Shown here: positions 1-8,466 of the stretch, one piece after another | Layout of the letters: the number at the start of each line of letters is the position of its first letter | How positions within the stretch are numbered: position 1 is the stretch's first letter | DNA from: an uncultured Alistipes sp. | Lineage (GTDB): Bacteria > Bacteroidota > Bacteroidia > Bacteroidales > Rikenellaceae | NCBI GenBank assembly: GCA_900550375.1 | Contig: URRP01000010.1 | Location: forward strand, 1 to 55,849 | Reading direction: 5' to 3' | Length of the DNA: 55,849 nucleotides | Notes under the pieces: generated by a model | The model's input: only the letters and a program-made list of their open reading frames with translations | The model's database searches: none | Told to the model about the DNA's origin: nothing | Made by a program: the position numbers and the translations under genes

Positions 1-65
1 TCGTCCGAACAACCGCTCAGAACACACACCGCGAGCGTCAGACTCCATAAGAAAATTTTCTTCAT
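1..65 (-). CDS. Lipoprotein, N-terminal fragment cut by window edge
   Basis: Reading leftwards from an ATG at 63-65, the frame gives MKKIFLWSLTLAVCVLSGCS and runs off the window. This is a classic lipoprotein signal: two lysines, a hydrophobic stretch, then the lipobox LSGC with the cysteine at about residue 19. It predicts an exported, lipid-anchored protein. The rest lies outside the window, so no function can be given. It follows deoC on the same strand, but a terminator-like hairpin lies between them, so it probably has its own promoter. Confidence 0.65.
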   Translation of the reverse strand, partial: MKKIFLWSLTLAVCVLSGCSD

Positions 66-145
66 AGCATTTGTTATTTAGGTTAGAAAAATGTGTCAAG
101 AATCGATTCCCGCCATCGCTGACGGGTTCATTGCGACAAAAAGAA

Positions 146-172
146 GCGGCGACGAATCTCTTCCGTCGCCGC
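146..172 (-). terminator. Terminator after deoC
   Basis: Perfect 9-bp stem GCGGCGACG/CGTCGCCGC with a 9-base loop. On the minus strand it is followed by CTTCTTTTTG, a T-rich tail, just past the deoC stop codon. Confidence 0.8.
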
Positions 173-190
173 ACAGATTCTGCAATACGG

Positions 191-1069
191 CTAAAAATAG
201 GCCACAGACTTGCCTTCGATGGCCGACAGCAGTGCGTTGGCGACCGACGAAGCGCCGATACGGAAGAACTGCGGCGTAAGCCACCGCTCGCCCAGAATCT
301 CCCGCACGATCGTATAGTAAAGTGCTGCGTCGGCAGCAGAACGCACGCCGCCCGCCGGCTTGAAGCCGACCATGCGGCCCGTTTTGTCGTAATAATCCCG
401 AATGGCACGGCACATCACCACCGCTGCTTCGGGAGTTGCCGCCACGTCGATCTTACCCGTCGACGTCTTGACGAAATCAGCACCGGCGAACATCGCGAGC
501 AGCGCTGCGCGGCGAATCAACTCGGGCGTCTTGAGCGCCCCCGTCTCCAGAATCACTTTGAGCACCACATCCTCGCCGGCCTCGCCGCGCAACACCTCGA
601 CCTCGTTGGCCACTTCGTCGTAATGCCCTTCGAGCATCTTGCCGACATTGATGACGATATCGATCTCATCCGCGCCGTTCTCGACGGCCATCGCCGTTTC
701 GAGCATCTTCACCTCCAAGAAGGTCTGCGACGACGGGAAACCGCCCGCAACGCTCGTAATACGCATCGGCGTATCGTCCACGACCAGACCCACCGTCTCG
801 ACGAACGGCGGATAGATGCAGATGGATGCGACATTGGAAATAGCGGGATAGTCCGTATAAAACGCCACGGCCCGCTTTGCAAAGGCCGTCACCGACTCCA
901 CCGAATCGCTGCACGAAAGGGTCGTCAGGTCGATGGCCGAGTAGCAAAGCCTGTAAACCTCTGTCGTCTCATTCTTTTTCGCCGCATCCCGAATGCGTGC
1001 GACCTCCTCCGCCACCTGAGCTTCGCTCGCGGCGGGAGCATATTCCGATAGATGATTTGCGTACTCCAT
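191..1069 (-). CDS. deoC: Deoxyribose-phosphate aldolase
   Basis: Cytosolic class I aldolase that splits 2-deoxyribose 5-phosphate into acetaldehyde and glyceraldehyde 3-phosphate, in deoxynucleoside breakdown. The 292-aa product has the family's VKTSTGK motif with the Schiff-base lysine at about K201 and the second active-site lysine in GFKPAGGVR (about K237). It is some 30 residues longer than E. coli DeoC, mostly at the N-terminus. I chose the ATG at 1067-1069; the frame stays open 25 codons further upstream, but that stretch contains the promoter box at 1093-1100. The gene is flanked by terminators on both sides and looks monocistronic. Confidence 0.95.
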   Translation of the reverse strand: MEYANHLSEYAPAASEAQVAEEVARIRDAAKKNETTEVYRLCYSAIDLTTLSCSDSVESVTAFAKRAVAFYTDYPAISNVASICIYPPFVETVGLVVDDTPMRITSVAGGFPSSQTFLEVKMLETAMAVENGADEIDIVINVGKMLEGHYDEVANEVEVLRGEAGEDVVLKVILETGALKTPELIRRAALLAMFAGADFVKTSTGKIDVAATPEAAVVMCRAIRDYYDKTGRMVGFKPAGGVRSAADAALYYTIVREILGERWLTPQFFRIGASSVANALLSAIEGKSVAYF

Positions 1070-1092
1070 AACAAGACAGTTTTCTCCGTATA

Positions 1093-1120
1093 CAAATATA
1101 ACCAATTTTCCGCTATACAA
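1093..1120 (-). promoter_or_regulatory. Bacteroidota promoter for deoC
   Basis: Minus-strand TATATTTG (plus 1093-1100) matches the TAnnTTTG -7 box. A TTG lies 17 bases upstream (plus 1118-1120), a slightly short spacing. The box is 23 bases from the deoC ATG. Confidence 0.6.
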
Positions 1121-1144
1121 GCAGATTTCCGGCCAAAATGTCAA

Positions 1145-1179
1145 AAAAATTCCGGGCTCGAACCGAACCCGGAATTTTT
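1145..1179. terminator. Terminator after the OmpA/TPR lipoprotein gene
   Basis: Perfect 12-bp stem AAAAATTCCGGG/CCCGGAATTTTT with an 11-base loop and A/T tracts at both ends. It can act on either strand; the gene it serves is the minus-strand lipoprotein gene ending at 1254. Confidence 0.9.
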
Positions 1180-1253
1180 ATCAATTTTTTCGTTCAGACT
1201 GCCCCTCCGGCATATGCCGGATGCAGAGAACGACGGTTTGAGACCGCTCTCTC

Positions 1254-3005
1254 TTAGAACTTGAAACCGCTCTTGAACAGAGGCTTGAGATTGACGTCCT
1301 TCGAAGCCTTCTTCAGCAGGGCGGAATCCTTGGCAACGGCAGCCTTCAGCTGAGCGCCGGCAGCCTGCATATCGCCCTCTTTGGCAGCGATCACGGCACG
1401 CAGGTAATCCGCATCGGCCGAGTTCTCGCCGGCCAGCGCCTTCTTGGCAGCCGACAGATCGTTGTTCATCACGGCAGCCACAGCAGCGTTGTAGCCGTTG
1501 AGCTTGGCAGCAGCGTCGCCGTACTGACCCTGAGCGGCAGCGATCAGGCTCTTGGTCTGAGCGTCTGCGGCAGCGGCGTATTTCTTCGCCTCGTCGACAT
1601 TGCCGGCAGCCAGATTGGCCAGCGCCAAGTTCGAGTTCAGCTCCTGCGTATTACCGCCGAGCTTCACAGCCTGCTTCAGTGCAGCCAACGCCTTGTCGGC
1701 ATCGCCCATCTGGAGATAAGCAGCACCGAGGTTCGTGTATGCGCGGGCATCGTCGTACTTCTTGGCAGCGTACTCCAGCACCTTCGCCTTCACGGCGTCG
1801 TCTTTCACCAGCGTGGCAACGTGGAGCAGCTCCTCGTTGTTCAGCTCGTCGAGCTTGCCGCTGTTGACCAGCGCCAGCATCTCGGCGTCGCTCTTACCAG
1901 TGATCTCCATGTTGTTGACCAGCTGTGCACGACGCAGTTTCGGCAGCACGTCCTCCTTCAGCTCGCCGTAAACCGACGACATGTTCTTGATCTGATTCTC
2001 GCGCTCGGCCGACGAATCGTACATGCTCAGCACCTGAAGAATCAGATCCTTATCCTGAATGTTCGACTTCTCAACCATCTCCTTGAAACCTTCCCAGTCC
2101 TCACCGTAACCGGCAGCGTCGATATTGAAACCGTACTCGGCCAAGATCTTCTCGACAGCCTTGCGACCGGTGTTGCTACGTGCGCTGGCCAGTTTGTCGT
2201 TGAACTTCACGGGACCGTCGGGCGAAGCGTAGCCGTTCACATAGAGGCTCTGTGCGATACGGTCGTTCTCCTTATTGGCAACGGCGGTCTTCTCGAACTC
2301 GGAGATCTGCTCGTTCTTCTTGAGTGCCTTCTGGTTTACCACCGAGCTGTTGATCTTGTAAAGAATGTCGGCCTTGTCGACCTTGTTGGTCGTACGCTTG
2401 TAGTTGTTGGCAGCAGTCGCCGCAGCGTCGCCGTAGTTGAAATCCTTCTGCATCGTGTTGACGCCCTCAGCGATGAACACGCCGCACTGAGCGCGCAGCG
2501 CCATAGCTTCGGCCGATTTCGGATTGGCCAGCACGGCTGCCTCCTCCTTCGATACGGGCTTGCCCGTCGCCGCGTTATACATCACGAACTCGCTGGCGCC
2601 GTTGCACTTGCTCTCGATCAGGACGCGCAGTTCACTCTGCTCCATCCGGTTGTCGTAAGGAAACTCGACGTGCTGCGTATAGGTTCCGCCGTTCTCGGCC
2701 GAGATAACGGTATAGTTGTCGTTCACCTTCTCGCCCTGTACATATTTCGGAGTACCGGCTACTTCGCCGCCCTCGAATACGATCACCGGCGTCAGGCGCA
2801 GCGTGGCTTTCTTGTTGAAGTAAGCCGCGGGAAAGTTCACCGTAACATCGGCACCTACAACGCCGTTGTTAAGCGTCAGCACCTTCGGCATGCAGGAGTA
2901 AGTAACTTCATCCTGTTTCTTACCCATCTTCTTGAAACAGTTGCAACCCGAAAAGGTCAGGGCAGCTGCGGCAAGAACCAAGCTAAATTTTACTAAGTTC
3001 TTCAT
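1254..3005 (-). CDS. OmpA-like and TPR-repeat outer-membrane lipoprotein
   Basis: 583-aa exported lipoprotein: the signal MKNLVKFSLVLAAAALTFSG is followed by Cys21. Residues about 35-150 form a Bacteroidota-type beta-rich region. Residues about 245-305 resemble an OmpA peptidoglycan-binding domain (VNGYASPDGP, then LASARSNTGRKAVEKIL). The C-terminal third (about 395-570) is helical with TPR character (NLGAAYLQMGDADKALAALK) and very rich in alanine and lysine. Such proteins are abundant envelope components in Bacteroidales, plausibly linking outer membrane and cell wall. The role is inferred from architecture. It has its own promoter and terminator. Confidence 0.85.
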   Translation of the reverse strand: MKNLVKFSLVLAAAALTFSGCNCFKKMGKKQDEVTYSCMPKVLTLNNGVVGADVTVNFPAAYFNKKATLRLTPVIVFEGGEVAGTPKYVQGEKVNDNYTVISAENGGTYTQHVEFPYDNRMEQSELRVLIESKCNGASEFVMYNAATGKPVSKEEAAVLANPKSAEAMALRAQCGVFIAEGVNTMQKDFNYGDAAATAANNYKRTTNKVDKADILYKINSSVVNQKALKKNEQISEFEKTAVANKENDRIAQSLYVNGYASPDGPVKFNDKLASARSNTGRKAVEKILAEYGFNIDAAGYGEDWEGFKEMVEKSNIQDKDLILQVLSMYDSSAERENQIKNMSSVYGELKEDVLPKLRRAQLVNNMEITGKSDAEMLALVNSGKLDELNNEELLHVATLVKDDAVKAKVLEYAAKKYDDARAYTNLGAAYLQMGDADKALAALKQAVKLGGNTQELNSNLALANLAAGNVDEAKKYAAAADAQTKSLIAAAQGQYGDAAAKLNGYNAAVAAVMNNDLSAAKKALAGENSADADYLRAVIAAKEGDMQAAGAQLKAAVAKDSALLKKASKDVNLKPLFKSGFKF

Positions 3006-3108
3006 AATTAATTAGTTGTTAAAAATTGTTATGCGTTGATTTCGTCTCTTTCTGTTCGCCTCCGTGCATCGGGCCTCTCTTTCAAGACCTTCCGAACCGG
3101 AATACGTG

Positions 3109-3139
3109 CAAATATATAAAACCCACGCAGATTATGCAA
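3109..3139 (-). promoter_or_regulatory. Promoter for OmpA/TPR lipoprotein
   Basis: Minus-strand TATATTTG (3109-3116) with TTG exactly 20 bases upstream (plus 3137-3139), near-ideal Bacteroidota spacing. This leaves a leader of about 95-100 bases before the ATG at 3005. Confidence 0.75.
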
Positions 3140-3153
3140 CTTTTTTTCACAAA

Positions 3154-3187
3154 AAAACCACCTCGAACTTTTGTTCGAAGCGGTTTT
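3154..3187 (-). terminator. Terminator after pnp
   Basis: Arms of 15 bases at 3154-3168 and 3173-3187 with two mismatches and a TTTT/AAAA loop. On the minus strand the hairpin runs into a T tract (plus-strand A run from 3151). Confidence 0.85.
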
Positions 3188-3256
3188 CGGGTACCGGCGC
3201 CCGAAAGCGCCGTCTATTTCGCAGCGAAACTCCCGAACGGAGTTCCGCTGCGACGG

Positions 3257-5452
3257 TTAGTCGCGGCGGCGATCGCGGTCACCCCGCGGACGGCGTTCGC
3301 GTTCGACATATCCTTCGGGTTTGGGAAGCAGCACACGGTGCGAGAGCTTCAGCTTGCCGGTCTTCTCGTCGACGCCGATGAGTTTCACGTCGATCATCTC
3401 GCCCTCCTTCAGGCCGCTCTCCTCCATCGTCTCGAAACGTTTCCAGTCGATCTCCGAAATATGGAGCAGCGCCTCCTTGCCCGGCATGATCTCGACGAAC
3501 GCACCGAAGGGCACGATCGACTTGATCTTACCGTGATAGGTCTCGCCGATCTCGGGCACGGCAACGATCTCCTTGATGCGCTGCAAGGCGGCGTCGATCG
3601 CGGACTTATCCACACCGAAGACATCGACGATACCCTTCTGATCGTCCTCCGTGATGGTAATGGTGGTACCGGTCTGCTTCTGAATCTCCTGAATCACCTT
3701 TCCGCCCGGGCCGATCACGGCGCCGATCGAATCCTTGGGGATGTGAACCTGTACCAGACGCGGCACGAACGGCTTGTAGTCGGCACGCGGCGCGGCGATG
3801 CAGTCGGTCAGGATGTTCAGGATATGCATACGTCCCTTGCGGGCCTGCTCCAATGCGGCGGCAAGCACCTCGTAGGAGAGACCGTCGACCTTGATATCCA
3901 TCTGCGTGGCGGTGATACCGTCCTCGGTACCCGTCACCTTGAAGTCCATGTCGCCCAGATGGTCCTCGTCGCCCAGAATATCCGACAGCACGGCCCATTT
4001 GCCGCTCTCAGAGTCCGAGATCAGACCCATGGCGATACCCGATACGGGTTTGCGCAGCTTCACGCCGGCATCCATCAGCGCCAGCGTACCCGCGCAGACG
4101 GTGGCCATCGACGACGAACCGTTCGACTCCAGAATATCCGAAACGATACGCACGGCATAGGGATTCTCCTCGCCCAGCGGAATCATCGGCTTGAGGGCGC
4201 GCCACGCCAGATGGCCGTGGCCGATTTCACGACGGCTCAGACCGCGGGCGGCCTTCGCCTCGCCCGTCGAGAAGGGCGGGAAATTGTAGTGGAGCACGAA
4301 CTGCTCGGTGCCCTGAACGAGCACCTCGTCCTTGACCTTCTCGTCCATCTTCGTGCCGAGCGTAACGGTGGCCAGCGCCTGCGTCTCGCCGCGGGTAAAG
4401 AGGCCCGAACCGTGGGCAGCGGGCAGGTAGTCGGTCTCGCACCAGATCGGACGAATCTCGTCCGTACGACGGCCGTCGAGACGCTTGCCCTCGTCGAGAA
4501 TCATGTTGCGCATCGCCTTCTTCTGCACGTAGTCGTGGAAGTAGCGGTGGATGAGCGGAGCCTTCTCCACCAGCTCCTCCTCCGTGTAACGAGCGGCGAA
4601 TTCGGCCTCCAGCGCGTTGAACATATCTTCGCGCTCGTGCTTCATCGTACCGCTCGTGGCGATGGCGTAAGCCTTATCGTAGAGTTCCTTGATGATCGTC
4701 TGCTTCAGCTCCTCGTCGTTGACCTCATGGCAGTAGGTGCGCTTCACGTCCTTGCCCAGCTCCTTCGAAAGCTCGATCTGCACGGCGCAGTGCTTCTTGA
4801 TCTCCTCGTGCGCAAACTTGATGGCGCCGAGCATCACCTCCTCGGAGACCTCTTTCATCTCGCCCTCGACCATCAGGATATTGTCGATCGTACCGCCAAC
4901 CATGATATCCAGATCGACCTCGCTCATCTGCGAGAAGGTAGGGTTGATGCAGTACTCGCCGCCGATGCGTGCTACGCGCACCTCCGAAATCGGGCCGCCG
5001 AAGGGGATGTCCGACACGGCCAGTGCGGCCGATGCGGCCAGACCCGCCAGTGCGTCGGGCTGGATGTCCTTGTCGGCCGAGATAAGATTGACCGTCACGT
5101 AGACCTCGGCGTGGTAGTCAGACGGGAAGAGCGGGCGCAGCGCACGGTCGATCAGACGCGCTACGAGCACCTCGCTGTCGTTGGCCTTGCCTTCACGCTT
5201 CATGAAACCGCCCGGATAGCGGCCGCACGAGGCGTATTTCTCCTTGTATTCTACCTGCAACGGCATGAAATCCGTATCGGGTTTTGCATCTTTGGCGGCT
5301 ACGACCGTCGCAAGGAGCATCGTATCGCCCTGTTTTACGACTACCGAGCCGTCGGCCTGCTTGGCCAGTTTGCCGGTCTCGATCATGATCTCGCGTCCGT
5401 CGGCGAGGGTGATGAACTTCCGAACGGCGTTGTACAGCTTCTTTTCTTCCAT
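3257..5452 (-). CDS. pnp: Polyribonucleotide nucleotidyltransferase (PNPase)
   Basis: 3'-to-5' phosphorolytic exoribonuclease that degrades mRNA to nucleoside diphosphates, a trimer in the cytosol. The 731-aa length fits the family. Two RNase PH-like cores are seen, the second with the ATATVTLG-like segment and GSSSMATVCAG. They are followed by a KH domain with the IGPGGK loop (VIGPGGKVIQEIQKQTG) and an S1 RNA-binding domain (GKIKSIVPFGAFVEIMPGKE). The C-terminus ends in an Arg/Asp-rich tail (RERRPRGDRDRRRD). It lies directly downstream of rpsO on the same strand, the order also found in many other bacteria, with a hairpin between them (5492-5528). Confidence 0.98.
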   Translation of the reverse strand: MEEKKLYNAVRKFITLADGREIMIETGKLAKQADGSVVVKQGDTMLLATVVAAKDAKPDTDFMPLQVEYKEKYASCGRYPGGFMKREGKANDSEVLVARLIDRALRPLFPSDYHAEVYVTVNLISADKDIQPDALAGLAASAALAVSDIPFGGPISEVRVARIGGEYCINPTFSQMSEVDLDIMVGGTIDNILMVEGEMKEVSEEVMLGAIKFAHEEIKKHCAVQIELSKELGKDVKRTYCHEVNDEELKQTIIKELYDKAYAIATSGTMKHEREDMFNALEAEFAARYTEEELVEKAPLIHRYFHDYVQKKAMRNMILDEGKRLDGRRTDEIRPIWCETDYLPAAHGSGLFTRGETQALATVTLGTKMDEKVKDEVLVQGTEQFVLHYNFPPFSTGEAKAARGLSRREIGHGHLAWRALKPMIPLGEENPYAVRIVSDILESNGSSSMATVCAGTLALMDAGVKLRKPVSGIAMGLISDSESGKWAVLSDILGDEDHLGDMDFKVTGTEDGITATQMDIKVDGLSYEVLAAALEQARKGRMHILNILTDCIAAPRADYKPFVPRLVQVHIPKDSIGAVIGPGGKVIQEIQKQTGTTITITEDDQKGIVDVFGVDKSAIDAALQRIKEIVAVPEIGETYHGKIKSIVPFGAFVEIMPGKEALLHISEIDWKRFETMEESGLKEGEMIDVKLIGVDEKTGKLKLSHRVLLPKPEGYVERERRPRGDRDRRRD

Positions 5453-5491
5453 AACGTCAAATAATATTCTTCGAATCTTGAATTTTCATGC

Positions 5492-5528
5492 AAAATGGAG
5501 CGGCCACTCGCAGTGACTGCCCCATTTT
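5492..5528 (-). other. Hairpin between rpsO and pnp
   Basis: AAAATGG (5492-5498) pairs with CCATTTT (5522-5528), with an inner CACT-CGC-AGTG stem-loop at 5505-5515. On the minus strand only TTTG follows, so it is a weak terminator at best. It may be an attenuator or an RNase processing site, as known between rpsO and pnp in E. coli; that parallel is inference. Confidence 0.6.
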
Positions 5529-5540
5529 CCGGCACCCGTA

Positions 5541-5813
5541 CTATTTACGGAGATTGAGCGTCTTGATGATGGCGCGGTAGCGCTCGATGTCGATCTCCTT
5601 GAGGTACTCGAGCAACTGACGGCGTTTGCCGACCAGACGCAGCAGCGCGCGCTGCGTACCGAAGTCGTGACGATTGCTCTTCATGTGCTCCGTAAGGTGG
5701 CTGATACGGTAAGAGAACAACGCGATCTGGCTCTCAGGCGAACCCGTGTCGCTGTTTGACTTTCCGTACTGACCGAAAAGCTCCTGCTTTTTTTCTGCTG
5801 TTAAATAAGCCAT
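5541..5813 (-). CDS. rpsO: 30S ribosomal protein uS15
   Basis: 90-aa primary 16S rRNA-binding protein of the small subunit platform. The sequence carries the S15 core: TGSPESQIALFSYRI near residue 22, HLTEHMKSNRHDFGTQ in the middle and LLRLVGKRRQLLEYLK towards the end. Length is standard. It has a strong promoter at 5883-5913 and a leader of about 65 bases with a small hairpin (CACGC-CAGA-GCGTG, 5866-5879). S15 represses its own translation in several bacteria, so the leader could be a control site. It ends in TAG, showing that UAG is an ordinary stop here. Confidence 0.98.
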   Translation of the reverse strand: MAYLTAEKKQELFGQYGKSNSDTGSPESQIALFSYRISHLTEHMKSNRHDFGTQRALLRLVGKRRQLLEYLKEIDIERYRAIIKTLNLRK

Positions 5814-5882
5814 TAAAATAGATTTATTCGTTCCACTCTACGACGCATTCCCCTTACTATGGAATCACGCCAGAGCGTGGCG

Positions 5883-5913
5883 CAAAGGTACACTAAATTT
5901 ATTTAGTAACCAA
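5883..5913 (-). promoter_or_regulatory. rpsO promoter with inverted repeat in the spacer
   Basis: Minus-strand TACCTTTG (5883-5890) with TTG (plus 5911-5913) 20 bases upstream. The spacer holds a 7-bp inverted repeat ACTAAAT-TT-ATTTAGT (5892-5907), filling nearly the whole gap between the two boxes. Confidence 0.75.
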
Positions 5914-5949
5914 TTGTTTGAATAAAAAAAGATCACGTATCGCCTGCTT

Positions 5950-5983
5950 TTTGCAGCGATTCATACGAAATTCGCTATATTTG
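5950..5983 (+). promoter_or_regulatory. Promoter for apbE-like gene
   Basis: TTTG at 5950-5953, 22-base spacer, TATATTTG at 5976-5983. The start codon is 25 bases further on. Confidence 0.65.
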
Positions 5984-6008
5984 CCGCGTATTCAACTTTT
6001 TTCACACG

Positions 6009-7049
6009 ATGAAATTCTCCGTACACTGCCGCAGGCTGCTCCTCGGAACGTTGCTCTGCATGGCCGGCTGCCGTCCGTCGACGCCCTATGTCACGGTCGA
6101 AGGTTCCGTGCTCGGCACGACCTTCCGCATCAAAGCGCAAACGCACCTGCCGGCCAACGAGATTTACGCCAAAGTCATGGCGCTCGACGCCGAGATGAAA
6201 CACTCGATGTCGATCTTCGACGAAGAGTCGCTGCTGAGCCGCATCAACCGCGGCGAAAGCGACTCACTCGACGGCCACCTGATTTACAATATTCTTGCCG
6301 CCGATTCCGTAAGCCGTCTGAGCGACGGCATGTACGACATCACCGTCAAACCGCTGGTCGAAGCGTGGGGATTCGCCGGAAAAGAGGGGACGAAGACCCC
6401 GAACATCGATTCGATTCTGCCGCTGGTCGGCTATCGCAAAATCCGCATCGAAGGGAACCGGATTATCAAGGAGGATCCCCGCATCCAGCTCGATTTCAAC
6501 TCGATCGGAAAAGGCTATATGGTCGATCTGATCGCTCGGATGCTCGAACAGCACGGCGTGAAGAATTACTTGGTGACCATCGCCGGCAGCGGCCGCTGCC
6601 GAGGTATGAACGACCGAGGCGGGAAATGGCGCATCGGCATCGAAACCCCCTACGACAACAACTTCTCGGACCAAGACCTGCAACGCATCGTGGAGGTGAC
6701 CGACCTCAGTTACACCACCTCGGGCAACTACCGCCGCTTCTACTACACCTCCGACGGCCGCAAAATCGCCCACACCATCAACCCGATCACAGGACAGAGC
6801 GCCGTCACGCGGCTGCTCTCTGCGACGGTCCTCTGCGACAATGCCGCGCGGGCCGACGCGCTGGGGACGATGTTCATGTCGCTCGGCCCCGAACACGCCG
6901 TAGCGAAAGCCCGCGAACTGGAGAACGAGGGGGTAATGGCTTACTTCATCTTCGCCACAGAGAAGGCCGACGGACGTCACCCCGACGAATCCCCCGGCGA
7001 TTATGAAACATGGGCGTCGCCCGCCCTCGAAAAACTGCTGAAACGTTGA
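6009..7049 (+). CDS. apbE: FAD:protein FMN transferase (ApbE family), lipoprotein
   Basis: Attaches FMN covalently to threonine residues of exported proteins such as Rnf and Nqr subunits, using FAD as donor. The 346-aa product has a lipoprotein signal with lipobox MAGC (Cys about 21), so it acts outside the inner membrane. Family features: VLGTTFRIKA near the start, MSIFDEESLLSRIN, LDFNSIGKGYMVDLI, and HTINPITGQ with the conserved HxxxPxTG pattern. The lipid kinase gene starts 6 bases after the stop, suggesting one transcript. No Rnf or Nqr genes are in the window. Confidence 0.93.
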   Translation: MKFSVHCRRLLLGTLLCMAGCRPSTPYVTVEGSVLGTTFRIKAQTHLPANEIYAKVMALDAEMKHSMSIFDEESLLSRINRGESDSLDGHLIYNILAADSVSRLSDGMYDITVKPLVEAWGFAGKEGTKTPNIDSILPLVGYRKIRIEGNRIIKEDPRIQLDFNSIGKGYMVDLIARMLEQHGVKNYLVTIAGSGRCRGMNDRGGKWRIGIETPYDNNFSDQDLQRIVEVTDLSYTTSGNYRRFYYTSDGRKIAHTINPITGQSAVTRLLSATVLCDNAARADALGTMFMSLGPEHAVAKARELENEGVMAYFIFATEKADGRHPDESPGDYETWASPALEKLLKR

Positions 7050-7055
7050 CGATCC

Positions 7056-7949
7056 ATGCAAAAAGCGCTCTTTCTCTACAATCCCGCAGCCGGTCGCGGC
7101 CGCATCGCCCGCAACGTCGAAGGCATCGTTCGGATCTTCTCCGACAACGGGTGGGAGCTGACACCCGAAACCATCGATTTCAAACGCAACCCGTTCGATG
7201 CACATCCCGATATTCAGATGGTCGTCGTCGCCGGCGGGGACGGCACGGTCAACTATGTCGTCAACCGAATGCGCGAACGGGGGTTGTCTCTGCGGCTGGG
7301 CATCATTCCCGCCGGCACGGCCAACGATTTCGCCGGCATCGTGGGAATGGCCAAGGAGCCGCTCGAAGCGGCCCGTCAGATCGTCACCGGCGAAGTCGAG
7401 GCACTCGACTGCGGCGTGGTCAACGGACTGCATTTCGTCAATATCTTCTCGTTCGGCATCTTCACCACCACCTCGCAACGTACGCCCGACGAGCGCAAGC
7501 ATCGTCTGGGAAAGCTGGCCTACATTCTGGAGGGCATCAAAGAGCTGCGCCGTATGCACGCCGTCCCGCTGCACGTGCGCACCGAGAGCGAGGAGTTCGA
7601 TTTCCGGGCGCTGATGGCGCTCGTCTTCAACGGCGAGACCGCCGGCGGGTTCCGGCTGGCCAACACTTCGAGCGTGCGCGACGGAATGTTCGACTGCATC
7701 CTGCTCGAGAAACGCAACTTCTTCGTTTCGTGTCTGGCTATGGTGCGTTACCTCTGCGGCGGCCATCCCCGCAGCGTAAGGCATCTGCGCGCCGCGACAC
7801 TGCAAATCACCTCGCCGGTCGACGAGCCTACCGACGTGGACGGCCAGCAGGGTGCCCGTTTTCCCCTCGACGTCCGCTGTCTGCCCGGCCTGCTGCACGT
7901 GGTTTGCCCGTGTAACGGCAAAAAGAAAGAACCCGCACGACACGTCTAA
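7056..7949 (+). CDS. Diacylglycerol/lipid kinase family protein (YegS/BmrU type)
   Basis: 297-aa soluble lipid kinase, expected to phosphorylate diacylglycerol or a related lipid with ATP at the membrane. It shows the phosphate-binding VVVAGGDGTVNYVVN near residue 50-65 and GIIPAGTANDFA about residue 83-95, both hallmarks of the DAGK catalytic domain. The C-terminal beta-rich half carries the family's substrate-side residues (VDGQQG). Likely co-transcribed with the preceding ApbE gene. The substrate cannot be told from sequence. Confidence 0.9.
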   Translation: MQKALFLYNPAAGRGRIARNVEGIVRIFSDNGWELTPETIDFKRNPFDAHPDIQMVVVAGGDGTVNYVVNRMRERGLSLRLGIIPAGTANDFAGIVGMAKEPLEAARQIVTGEVEALDCGVVNGLHFVNIFSFGIFTTTSQRTPDERKHRLGKLAYILEGIKELRRMHAVPLHVRTESEEFDFRALMALVFNGETAGGFRLANTSSVRDGMFDCILLEKRNFFVSCLAMVRYLCGGHPRSVRHLRAATLQITSPVDEPTDVDGQQGARFPLDVRCLPGLLHVVCPCNGKKKEPARHV

Positions 7950-8003
7950 ATAAGTCCGAACAGAACAGATTCAGAAGAGATTTCCACCAAAAAAAATCCC
8001 GAC

Positions 8004-8037
8004 TTTGTTCTTTAATCGCCGTTTTTTCTTACCTTTG
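8004..8037 (+). promoter_or_regulatory. Promoter for small protein/TonB receptor pair
   Basis: TTTG (8004-8007), 22-base spacer, TACCTTTG (8030-8037). The first ATG follows 19 bases later. Confidence 0.7.
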
Positions 8038-8056
8038 CCGTCGATTCAGACAACCG

Positions 8057-8380
8057 ATGAAACGAAACAAGGTTTACAAGATCGTACTTGCCGCGATGAT
8101 GGCGCTGGCCATCGTCAATGTCTATGTAGGCAAAGCGCTCGACGTTCACCCGAACCTTCCGCTCTCACAGGCCGAATGTACCGCTTCGGGCAGCGACTCC
8201 GTCCTTGAAGAGTACTGTCTGATCTGCCATTTCCATCTGGCGGCCTTTACCGAAGCGGAATCCTTTCTGCTGACACTCGTCACCGTCTTCGAGGAATGTC
8301 TCTATCGGTGTTATCTCTCGGGAGGCTCCTCGCCCGTTCTCTACGGATACGGACTGCGGGCCCCTCCCGTCGCGGCCTGA
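8057..8380 (+). CDS. Small membrane-anchored Cys/His protein, possible metal handling
   Basis: 107 aa. An N-terminal hydrophobic segment (about residues 8-25, VLAAMMALAIVNVYVG) should anchor or export it. A central CLICHFHLAAFTEAE places two cysteines and two histidines within seven residues, and the chain ends in YGLRAPPVAA. Similar CxxCxFH and RAPP/RGPP signatures occur, as I recall, in short proteins encoded beside TonB receptors and in DUF2946-like proteins linked to copper. Here the next gene is such a receptor, 86 bases on. Metal or haem binding is inferred, not shown. Confidence 0.7.
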   Translation: MKRNKVYKIVLAAMMALAIVNVYVGKALDVHPNLPLSQAECTASGSDSVLEEYCLICHFHLAAFTEAESFLLTLVTVFEECLYRCYLSGGSSPVLYGYGLRAPPVAA

Positions 8381-8466
8381 CGTCTCTGCCGCCGGATATG
8401 GACATCCGGCGCCGAACAACCGATCACGGGATCGGAACCGCGCATTTTCATCTATAAATCAACTCC

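Noticed and set aside
3026..5464. An 800-codon open frame on the plus strand opposite pnp
   Set aside because: GC-rich codon structure opens the antisense frame; the protein is rich in His, Arg and Leu with no family match, while pnp on the other strand is unmistakable.
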